Source: Bacteroidales bacterium
GTDB lineage: Bacteria; Bacteroidota; Bacteroidia; Bacteroidales; UBA7960
Direction of reading: 5' to 3'
DNA: 6,825 bases
Assembly (NCBI GenBank): GCA_007132865.1
Contig: SLNU01000174.1
Span: 1-6,825, forward strand
The notes under the pieces are model-generated. The model did not search any database and was not told the DNA's origin. It worked only from the letters and a program-made list of their open reading frames with translations. Below, in pieces: positions 1 through 6,286 of the stretch; position 1 is the stretch's first letter; each line of letters opens with the position of its first letter. A program made the position numbers and the translations under genes.

Positions 1-16
1 TAAAATTTCTATCCAT

Positions 17-1408
17 ATGAGCTATGATTTGATTGTGTTGGGCAGCGGGCCGGGAGGCTATGTGGCTGCCATCCGGGCTTCCCAGCTTGGGATGAAGGTG
101 GCCGTTGTCGAAAAAGCCGAGTTGGGGGGTATCTGCCTGAACTGGGGATGCATCCCAACGAAGGCACTGCTTAAAAGCGCACAGGTGTTTGAATACCTGC
201 AGCATGCTGCAGATTACGGCGTGTCGGTGAGCGGTACCCCGGCAGCAGACATGCCGGCCATGGTAAAACGCAGCCGCGAGGTGGCTGCAGGGATGAGCAA
301 GGGCATACAGTTTTTGTTCAAGAAAAACAAGATTGAGGTCCTGGAAGGCCATGGGAAATTGCTTCCCGATAAAAAAGTGGAGGTAAAGGGGGAAGACGGC
401 AAAGCCACAACCCATGAGGCAAAACACATCATCATTGCCACTGGTGCCCGCAGCCGCCAGTTGGACAACCTGAAGCAGGACGGCAAAAAGATCATCGGAT
501 ACCGTGAGGCCATGGTACTCGAAAAGCAGCCCGAATCCATGGTCGTGGTCGGATCGGGTGCCATTGGGGCAGAGTTTGCCTATTTCTACAATGCCATTGG
601 AACGAAGGTTACCCTGGTGGAATTCATGCCCAACCTGGTCCCGCTCGAGGATGAGGAGGTTTCAAAGCAACTGGAGAGGTCTTTCAAAAAAGCCAAAATG
701 AAGGTCATGACCTCCAGCTCGGTGGAGAAGGTCGACACCAGCGGCAAAAAATGCCAGGTGCTGATCAAAACACCTAAGGGTGAGGAAACCGTCGAGGCCG
801 ATGTGGTACTTTCGGCCGTGGGCATCACGCCGAATGTGGAGGGAATCGGACTTGAAGAAGCCGGGATCAAAACCGAGAAGGGAAGGATCGTGGTGGACGA
901 GTTTTACAAAACCAATGTGGAAGGCTATTACGCCATCGGCGACGTCATTCCGGGTCCGGCCCTGGCCCACGTGGCCTCGGCAGAGGGCATCCTCTGTGTG
1001 GAAAAGATCGCCGGACACCATCCCGAGCCGATGGACTACAACAACATCCCCGGCTGTACCTATACTTCACCGGAAGTGGCCTCCGTAGGCTATACCGAAA
1101 AGGCAGCCAAAGAGGCCGGATACGAGCTGAAGGTGGGTAAATTCCCGTTTACCGCTTCAGGCAAGGCCAACGCTGCAGGCAGCAGGGACGGATTCGTGAA
1201 GGTGATCTTCGATGCAAAATACGGGGAGTTGCTTGGGGTGCACATGATCGGCGCCAATGTAACGGAGATGATCGCAGAGGCGGTGGTCGCCCGCAAGCTG
1301 GAAACCACCGGGCACGAACTAATCAAGGCGGTGCACCCCCATCCGACAATGTCGGAAGCCATCATGGAGGCGGTTGCCGCGGCCTATGGCGAGGTGATCC
1401 ATATCTGA
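17..1408 (+). CDS. lpdA: Dihydrolipoyl dehydrogenase (E3, FAD-dependent)
   Basis: Reoxidises the dihydrolipoyl groups of 2-oxoacid dehydrogenase complexes and/or the glycine cleavage H-protein, passing electrons through a disulfide and FAD to NAD+ in the cytoplasm. The 463-residue length is normal for the family. Visible in order: an N-terminal FAD dinucleotide motif GSGPGG (residues 9-14); the redox-active pair C40 and C45 in CLNWGC, followed by IPTKALL; ATGAR near 142, which closes the FAD domain; the NAD-binding motif GSGAIG (179-184); a second FAD contact, AIGD, ending at D309; and the C-terminal dimerisation domain with HPHPTMSE, where H442 and E447 are the expected catalytic base pair. 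The start at 17 leaves only 3-4 residues before the first beta strand, as is usual. Only 16 upstream bases are in view, so its promoter and upstream partner are unknown. No E1, E2 or gcv gene is in the window, so the complex it serves cannot be named. It lies 4 bases before the epimerase gene. Confidence 0.97.
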   Translation: MSYDLIVLGSGPGGYVAAIRASQLGMKVAVVEKAELGGICLNWGCIPTKALLKSAQVFEYLQHAADYGVSVSGTPAADMPAMVKRSREVAAGMSKGIQFLFKKNKIEVLEGHGKLLPDKKVEVKGEDGKATTHEAKHIIIATGARSRQLDNLKQDGKKIIGYREAMVLEKQPESMVVVGSGAIGAEFAYFYNAIGTKVTLVEFMPNLVPLEDEEVSKQLERSFKKAKMKVMTSSSVEKVDTSGKKCQVLIKTPKGEETVEADVVLSAVGITPNVEGIGLEEAGIKTEKGRIVVDEFYKTNVEGYYAIGDVIPGPALAHVASAEGILCVEKIAGHHPEPMDYNNIPGCTYTSPEVASVGYTEKAAKEAGYELKVGKFPFTASGKANAAGSRDGFVKVIFDAKYGELLGVHMIGANVTEMIAEAVVARKLETTGHELIKAVHPHPTMSEAIMEAVAAAYGEVIHI

Positions 1409-1412
1409 CCGC

Positions 1413-1958
1413 ATGATGAAGATCTTACAAACAGGGTTTAACGGACTCCTGATCATTGAGCCCAGGTTATACCGGGACGAACGTGGTTATTTTCTTGAAT
1501 CCTGGAACCAGGAGGCGTTTGCGGAAGTGGGGCTGAACTTACCTTTTGTGCAGGACAACCAATCGGGGTCGGTAAAGGATGTGATTCGTGGGCTGCACTT
1601 CCAGGTCCCCCCTTTTGAGCAGGGCAAGCTGGTGCGTGTCGTGGCGGGATCCGTATTGGATGTGGCGGTGGATCTTAGAAAAGCCGAACCCACACTTGGC
1701 AAGCACTTCCGAATGGTCCTGGATGCCGCCTCCGGAAAAATGCTTTACATCCCCCCGGGCTTTGCACACGGTTTCCGCACCCTGGAAGACGGAACCGTGT
1801 TTGCCTACAAATGCACAAAGCCTTACCATGCGGACTCAGACCGGGTGATCCGTTGGAACGATCCCTCCCTGGCGATCGACTGGGGCATTGCAGATCCCCT
1901 GGTCTCGGAGAAAGACCGGAAAGGACCCTTGTTCAGTGCGTTCGACAATCCTTTCTGA
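1413..1958 (+). CDS. rfbC: dTDP-4-dehydrorhamnose 3,5-epimerase
   Basis: Cytoplasmic cupin enzyme of the dTDP-L-rhamnose pathway. It epimerises C3 and C5 of dTDP-4-dehydro-6-deoxy-glucose before the reductase RfbD, feeding O-antigen or other surface glycans. Its 181 residues match the usual RmlC size. Family signatures run along the whole chain: RDERGYFLESWNQEAF (21-36), FVQDNQS (45-51), RGLHFQ (59-64) with the expected catalytic H62, GKLVRVVAGSVLDVAVDLR (71-89), IPPGFAHGF (113-121), AYKCT (131-135) with the expected tyrosine Y132, and SEKDRKGPL (165-173), whose D168 sits where the His-Asp dyad partner is found. Two adjacent ATGs (1413 and 1416) are both possible starts; no clear Shine-Dalgarno separates them. 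The 4-base gap to the dehydrogenase stop suggests co-transcription and perhaps translational coupling. The other rhamnose genes (rfbA, rfbB, rfbD) are not in view. The alternative, a related dTDP-sugar 3- or 5-epimerase with another end product, is less likely given the intact motifs. Confidence 0.94.
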   Translation: MMKILQTGFNGLLIIEPRLYRDERGYFLESWNQEAFAEVGLNLPFVQDNQSGSVKDVIRGLHFQVPPFEQGKLVRVVAGSVLDVAVDLRKAEPTLGKHFRMVLDAASGKMLYIPPGFAHGFRTLEDGTVFAYKCTKPYHADSDRVIRWNDPSLAIDWGIADPLVSEKDRKGPLFSAFDNPF

Positions 1959-1971
1959 GCATGTTATTGGT

Positions 1972-1992
1972 CCGGTGTGGGCCCCAGGCCGG
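1972..1992. terminator. Imperfect GC-rich hairpin in the convergent junction
   Basis: In the 42 bases between the two convergent stop codons, CCGG (1972-1975) pairs with CCGG (1989-1992) and TGG (1978-1980) with CCA (1984-1986). Between them lie one G-T wobble and one G-G mismatch, and the loop is three bases. It could act as a shared 3'-end structure for both converging transcripts. Neither side is followed by a T-tract, so it is not a textbook intrinsic terminator; it may only be a GC-rich coincidence. Confidence 0.25.
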
Positions 1993-2000
1993 TGCGAAAG

Positions 2001-4898
2001 CTACAGGCTGATGCTGGTAAGTAATTCGAACCTGTATTTTCCGGTGTCCGGACGGTAACTGATGCGTGTCCCGATATTCATTGGGGCAAAGAACCTCAGC
2101 GGGTGCAGATTGCCCATCAGTTCCACACCATAAGTGCTCAACTCCCGCTTCACGGTAACCGGTTCCTGGTTTGCCAACAGGGTGCTTGACAAGAAGGCAT
2201 GGTCGTAGAACAGGGTGGCTGACAAGCGCTTGAGGTAGAATATCCCTGGGATGTTCAGGTCTGGATGAATCAATGGCAGTGCATAATCTGCCATCAGGAC
2301 CATGGCCTGGTCGTCCCGCTCACCCGTAATCCCACGTGGATAGCTTATTAAGCCCGGAAAAGAGTAATTGATGGTATTGGTCAGGCGGGCCCCCGGCTGG
2401 CGTTTCTGGTAGGAAGCCGCCAGGCGCAGGCTATGGTGCCGTGCCAATCCCGGAAACAGGGCATTCAGCCTTGCGGCGAAGATCCACCCCATGTCCCCGG
2501 AAATCGGGGTATGGCGGTACTGCAGATCCACCGACTGCCCCCAGGGAGTTCGGATGTCCCGGGGAACGGACCGCCGTTGCCAAAAGGCAGTCAGGCGGTA
2601 CTCCAGCGTCTGCATTTGGTTGTCATTGAAAAAGGAGGGCGTGTCGGCGGCTGACACGGCCTGGATGCGGGAAGTCCTCACAGAAGGGTTGACCCCGAAA
2701 AAGAAAGGGCCCTTGCGGAAGCTGAGCGGCAGGCTGGCCCCGAAACGAAGTGTTTTCTCCCGCCACAGGAAAGGCTCCGGATCAGATTCCCCCCTTTGAA
2801 ACCAGGAGCGGCTAAGGCCTGTTTCTGCCCGTAGGTCAAGTACCGGGTACAAGCCGTAATACCTGTATTGCAAATAAAACTTCCCCAACTCCTCATTCAG
2901 GTCATACTCATAGCCCAGGCTGGCGACCGAGGTGCTGAGCATGTTTTGCGACATCAGCGAAAAGCCGGGCGTGACCTCCAAATTGTCCACGTCCACCGAA
3001 AAAGGACCCCAACTATGGAAATTAAACAAGTTGGGAAACTTGTAGTAGGGCAAGCTCAGGTATTCATGACGCGGAACCTGGCTGCGTGTGACCACGCCAG
3101 CCTCCTGAGCTGTCAGCGCCTCGTACCACCTGACGGAATGGTCTTCCACCTGTTCGAGCGGGACTTGGTCGATAGAGCCGGGGTCGGACCTGGCCACCCG
3201 GTATCCCATGGACGAATAGGCTGACCAGAGCATGTGCTGTCCATCCGGGGAGACCGCCGCATCCAGGGCCCCAAACGGGGAGGACACCCACATTTCCACT
3301 TCCCGCGTCTGCAGGTCCAGGGCGTACACATTGTCCAGCCCGGAAAAGGCCCCGTTGAAAAGGAGTTTGCCCGGGGAAAGATACATGGGACGGGAGATCT
3401 CGGTATGTCCCGCATGGAACAGGGTAATGAAACCATCCGTATCCCCGCCGGTCATCACGATGCGCTTGCCCTCCTCGTCCAGGGCGATGGCAAACACATG
3501 CCTGCCGTCTGCATGCCAGGCGGGCATCATCAGGAAGTCGTTTCCGGGTGTGACAAAGCGGTCCAGCGGCATGCCACTGATGGCATCAATGACCACGATG
3601 GCGTATTGGTTCTGATCGGTCACTTCGGTCACGGCCACCTTGCTGCCATCGGGCGAAACGGCCGGGGCAAAATAGCGGGTCTTGCTTGTCAGTTTTCTTT
3701 TTTTGCCGGAGGCCATGTCGAAAACATGTACCTCTGACCAGCTGCGGTGCTCCCAGCGGGGATCGGGCCGCAGCTCCGCCCACACCACCACGCTGCCGTT
3801 TGAAGAGAAAAACGGGGCCTGGTAAAATCCGGGGGTGAACAGTTTTCTTTCATTGCCCAGGAGGTCCATCAACACCACCCGCGGAATATCCCCGAGTCCG
3901 GTTCTCAGGGCGATGAACATACTGTCGCCAACAAAGGAAAGTTCACGGTAACTGGTGAACAGCCTTTTGTCGGGTGAGATAACTTCATGGTCTGTATAGT
4001 CTTGGGCCTCCAGCTGCCTGGTCCAATGATCTTCCAAAGCCGTGAAGGTCTCCCGGTACAACCCACTTTGATTAAGACCGGTTTCCCTTCTGAGCGCAAT
4101 GTTAAGGGGAGTAATCATATAAGGCCTGCGGGCGACGTACTCCATGACCTTGTCCCACAAATCCGCCCCGTGATGCACACGGGACCCTGCCACCAGCTGG
4201 TAACCAAGTTCGTAATAATTGGGCACATGGTCCCGGAAGGAGCCCAGCAGCGCCTTGTCAAACGAGTAGATGCCCTTTTCCAGGACCTGGGCCCGCAGCC
4301 CCTGCTCAAAAGCAGGAATCCGTCCCCTTCCGCCTGGGGTCAGGGCCGTCTCGGCCACAACGGCATCCCCCTCCATCCACCAAAGCGGATAGAACAGTCC
4401 GACCATAATCCCTGTTGCCTGCTCCCCCAGCAGCAGAGTCAGCAGCCGCGTGATGCCCTGGTTCAGCTTGTCGATCTGCACCACATGCCGGAATTCGTGT
4501 ATGGCCAGTCCTTCGAGCCAGTCAGATCCATCATTGGTAGCCGGGGGATTGGTGAACATTTCCAGGCGGGCCGGTGCCCAGCTTACAAAGCCGTTGGAAA
4601 TCACCGTCTGGCTGTGTATGATCACGGATACCTTGCGGGGCTGGTGCCCCAGGCTGTTGCTTCCCAGTTCATAGGCATATTCCAGCACATCGGCAATATA
4701 GCCTGCCTGTTCTGCGTAATTCTCCGGGAAGATCAACTGAAAATTCTCCGTACGGATCTGCTTCCAGCGAAGGGAAGCCGGATCCTGGCCCCAGCTGAAG
4801 AATTGTGCGTTTGCCGGCAACGAAGAACCAGGAAGCAGGCCTGAAAGCAAGCCAAAAAGTACGACCGGAATAAAAAAATTACAGACCCGTTTTTTCAT
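2001..4898 (-). CDS. Exported gluzincin-like metallopeptidase / PD40 propeller / outer-membrane barrel protein
   Basis: This 965-residue protein has no gene name I recognise, but its parts are readable. Residues 1-31 form a Sec signal peptide: basic MKKR, a hydrophobic core (8-22) and an ANA cleavage site before QFF. Residues about 45-300 resemble peptidase MA-like gluzincins: IHEFRHVVQ gives the HExxH zinc motif (H134, E135, H138), and LWWMEGDAV supplies the expected third ligand, E176, followed by a GRGRIPAF segment. Residues about 305-600 contain propeller repeats of the PD40/TolB type, with SPD or SPDG turns at 308-310, 415-418 and 550-553, an HADG variant at 462-465, and blade-like strands between them. 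Residues about 610-965 alternate hydrophobic and polar residues in a dozen or so recognisable beta strands rich in Tyr and Phe and end in LLTSISL, as expected for an outer-membrane beta-barrel. The inferred location is the outer membrane, with the enzyme and propeller domains in the periplasm or at the surface. It is the last gene of the minus-strand block, 25 bases after the RluA-type gene. Protease activity is inferred; the substrate is unknown. Confidence 0.85.
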   Translation of the reverse strand: MKKRVCNFFIPVVLFGLLSGLLPGSSLPANAQFFSWGQDPASLRWKQIRTENFQLIFPENYAEQAGYIADVLEYAYELGSNSLGHQPRKVSVIIHSQTVISNGFVSWAPARLEMFTNPPATNDGSDWLEGLAIHEFRHVVQIDKLNQGITRLLTLLLGEQATGIMVGLFYPLWWMEGDAVVAETALTPGGRGRIPAFEQGLRAQVLEKGIYSFDKALLGSFRDHVPNYYELGYQLVAGSRVHHGADLWDKVMEYVARRPYMITPLNIALRRETGLNQSGLYRETFTALEDHWTRQLEAQDYTDHEVISPDKRLFTSYRELSFVGDSMFIALRTGLGDIPRVVLMDLLGNERKLFTPGFYQAPFFSSNGSVVVWAELRPDPRWEHRSWSEVHVFDMASGKKRKLTSKTRYFAPAVSPDGSKVAVTEVTDQNQYAIVVIDAISGMPLDRFVTPGNDFLMMPAWHADGRHVFAIALDEEGKRIVMTGGDTDGFITLFHAGHTEISRPMYLSPGKLLFNGAFSGLDNVYALDLQTREVEMWVSSPFGALDAAVSPDGQHMLWSAYSSMGYRVARSDPGSIDQVPLEQVEDHSVRWYEALTAQEAGVVTRSQVPRHEYLSLPYYKFPNLFNFHSWGPFSVDVDNLEVTPGFSLMSQNMLSTSVASLGYEYDLNEELGKFYLQYRYYGLYPVLDLRAETGLSRSWFQRGESDPEPFLWREKTLRFGASLPLSFRKGPFFFGVNPSVRTSRIQAVSAADTPSFFNDNQMQTLEYRLTAFWQRRSVPRDIRTPWGQSVDLQYRHTPISGDMGWIFAARLNALFPGLARHHSLRLAASYQKRQPGARLTNTINYSFPGLISYPRGITGERDDQAMVLMADYALPLIHPDLNIPGIFYLKRLSATLFYDHAFLSSTLLANQEPVTVKRELSTYGVELMGNLHPLRFFAPMNIGTRISYRPDTGKYRFELLTSISL

Positions 4899-4923
4899 CG
4901 CATACGTTCAAGATCACACCCAT

Positions 4924-5637
4924 TCACTGGTCCCCGAAATGCTGCCATAGCGGATCTCCTTCCGGTGGCGGTGCAACGATTTCAAGCCTTTGTTTGCTCA
5001 CCGGATGCACGAATGCCAGGGACCTGGCATGCAGATGGATGCTGGCATCCTGGTTGGAGCGGGGGAAGCCATATTTCAGGTCCCCTTTTATCGGACAGCC
5101 AATGGCCGCCAACTGGGCACGGATCTGGTGGTGACGCCCGGTTAGCAACTCAACCTCCAGCAGGTAATAACGGTCACTGCTGCCCAGTATACGGTAATTC
5201 AGTACGGCGTTTTTGGCCCGGGGCGCATCCTCTGTGCAGACGTAAGACTTGTTCTGCTTTTCGTTTTTTGCCAGGAAGTGCTCCAGCTGTCCCTCCGTTT
5301 CCGGTGGTTTTTCGGCCACCACGGCCCAGTACTTCTTTGACAACTGGTGCTGCCTTAGCATTTCGTTGATACGGGCCAGGCCCTTGGAGGTCCGCGCAAA
5401 GATCACCAGTCCGCTGACCGGCCTGTCAATCCGATGGGCCACGCCCAAAAAGGCCGCTCCCGGCTTGTTGTATTTGACGCGGATATACTCCTTTACGACA
5501 TCCGACAAGGGGACGTCACCCGTCTTATCGCCCTGTACGATCTCTGAAGGGCGCTTGTTGACGATGATGTAGTGATTGTCTTCGAATAGCACACGCTGCT
5601 CAAAGCGTGCAACCGGATCTGTGGGTTTGTCTGCCAT
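4924..5637 (-). CDS. RluA-family RNA pseudouridine synthase
   Basis: Isomerises uridine to pseudouridine in rRNA or tRNA in the cytoplasm. The catalytic motif is AHRIDRPVSGLVIFA, with the nucleophilic aspartate at D71. A second family motif, LLTGRHHQIRAQL (164-176), is followed by GCPIKGDLKYG (180-190), and a late HLHARSLAF (201-209) completes the usual pattern. At 237 residues it has only the catalytic domain: there is no N-terminal S4 RNA-binding domain as in RluC or RluD, so it resembles the compact RluA/TruC-like group. The start is the first ATG, 16 bases past the stop of the ferritin-like gene. No Shine-Dalgarno is seen, which is normal for this phylum. The close spacing on both sides suggests a transcript shared with its neighbours, though no functional link is obvious. 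The target uridine cannot be predicted from sequence, so no gene symbol is given. Confidence 0.93.
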   Translation of the reverse strand: MADKPTDPVARFEQRVLFEDNHYIIVNKRPSEIVQGDKTGDVPLSDVVKEYIRVKYNKPGAAFLGVAHRIDRPVSGLVIFARTSKGLARINEMLRQHQLSKKYWAVVAEKPPETEGQLEHFLAKNEKQNKSYVCTEDAPRAKNAVLNYRILGSSDRYYLLEVELLTGRHHQIRAQLAAIGCPIKGDLKYGFPRSNQDASIHLHARSLAFVHPVSKQRLEIVAPPPEGDPLWQHFGDQ

Positions 5638-5653
5638 GAAAATGCGCCGGCAA

Positions 5654-6160
5654 TTAAAACGGCCAAAAATTGTTGTCGTACCAAACCTGCTCGGTGAGCT
5701 GCGTGTTCAAATCGATCAGCAATTTGAGATGCCCCTTTTCCCAATTGGCCAGCCAGTCGTACAATTCCTTCTCGTTTGGATCCACAGCCTCCTGGGCGCG
5801 GGCTGAATAGACCTCGACAGACTTGTTCTCCATGTCGATGGCGGCCGAGATCGCGGCGGCCTCGAACCCGGCACCGGAAATCTCCTTGATGACAGAATCA
5901 GTCAGGATGGTATTTGCAATGCTGTCGTCCACTGAGGCCCTGTCAAGTTCGTTCTGGTCGAACTTTCCCGTTTTATGGTAATGAGAGAGTTGTTTTTGCA
6001 GGAACTCAATATGCAGCTGCTCCTCATCGGCCATTACATTGAAGATCTTTTTGACCCCTTCGCTGGTGGTCTGCTCCGCAACCTTTGCATAGAGCGCCTT
6101 GCCTCTGGCTTCCATGATAACTGCTTTTTTCAGGACATCGGTAACCGTGTTTGAAGTCAT
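5654..6160 (-). CDS. Ferritin-like / rubrerythrin-type diiron protein without rubredoxin domain
   Basis: A 168-residue four-helix-bundle protein of the rubrerythrin/ferritin-like superfamily, probably cytoplasmic, with a role in iron binding or peroxide/oxygen detoxification. The paired diiron ligand pattern is clear: E17 in MEARGKALY; DEEQLH with E47 and H50; then in the second half E111 in DMENKSVEVY; and WEKGH with E141 and H144. This is the E...ExxH...E...ExxH arrangement of the family. It contains no cysteine at all, so it lacks the C-terminal rubredoxin FeS4 domain of classical rubrerythrin and would need an external electron donor if it is a peroxidase. The chain ends in an aromatic tail, VWYDNNFWPF (159-168). 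It is the first gene of the minus-strand block and has its own promoter-like element about 47 bases upstream. Alternatives are an iron-storage or sulfur-oxygenase-like ferritin-fold protein; the fold is certain enough, the reaction is not. Confidence 0.88.
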   Translation of the reverse strand: MTSNTVTDVLKKAVIMEARGKALYAKVAEQTTSEGVKKIFNVMADEEQLHIEFLQKQLSHYHKTGKFDQNELDRASVDDSIANTILTDSVIKEISGAGFEAAAISAAIDMENKSVEVYSARAQEAVDPNEKELYDWLANWEKGHLKLLIDLNTQLTEQVWYDNNFWPF

Positions 6161-6206
6161 ATCGAATGATTTTATTGGTTCATATTGGGTTTTCGCTTCT
6201 GCTAAA

Positions 6207-6214
6207 CAAATTTA
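6207..6214 (-). promoter_or_regulatory. Bacteroidetes-type -7 element for the minus-strand operon
   Basis: Read on the minus strand this is TAAATTTG, a perfect match to the TAnnTTTG element used by the primary sigma factor of Bacteroidetes. It lies 46 bases from the start codon at 6160, implying a leader of about 40 nucleotides. No good TTTG -33 box is seen at the usual 19-21 base spacing, so strength is uncertain. Confidence 0.55.
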
Positions 6215-6260
6215 GGCTTTTTAATACAAAGACGGCTTTCCGGGGCCCAAAATAAAAGTG

Positions 6261-6268
6261 TATTTTTG
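6261..6268 (+). promoter_or_regulatory. Bacteroidetes-type -7 element for the phosphotransferase gene
   Basis: TATTTTTG perfectly fits TAnnTTTG. A weak -33 candidate, TTTC (6237-6240), lies 20 bases upstream. If transcription starts 5-7 bases after the element, the leader before the ATG at 6287 would be only about 11-14 nucleotides, so translation would begin almost without a leader. Confidence 0.55.
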
Positions 6269-6286
6269 TCGGAAACCCCTTACATT

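Noticed and set aside
1..16. TAA at bases 1-3 as the stop codon of an upstream gene
   Set aside because: With no upstream sequence the reading frame cannot be known; any trinucleotide at the edge could look like a stop.
3234..3737. A 167-codon open frame on the plus strand, opposite the propeller region
   Set aside because: Low-complexity Gly/His-rich translation without any domain signature, antisense to well-supported PD40 repeats.
3987..4844. A 285-codon open frame on the plus strand, opposite the N-terminal third of the 965-residue gene
   Set aside because: It is rich in Pro, Gln and Arg, has no recognisable motif, and lies wholly antisense to a gene with clear signal peptide and zinc motifs. 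It is a shadow frame of GC-rich DNA.
6237..6275. Inverted repeat TTTCCG ... CGGAAA flanking the plus-strand -7 element, considered as an operator
   Set aside because: Six-base arms 27 bases apart are expected by chance in a 126-base region, and nothing else supports regulator binding.
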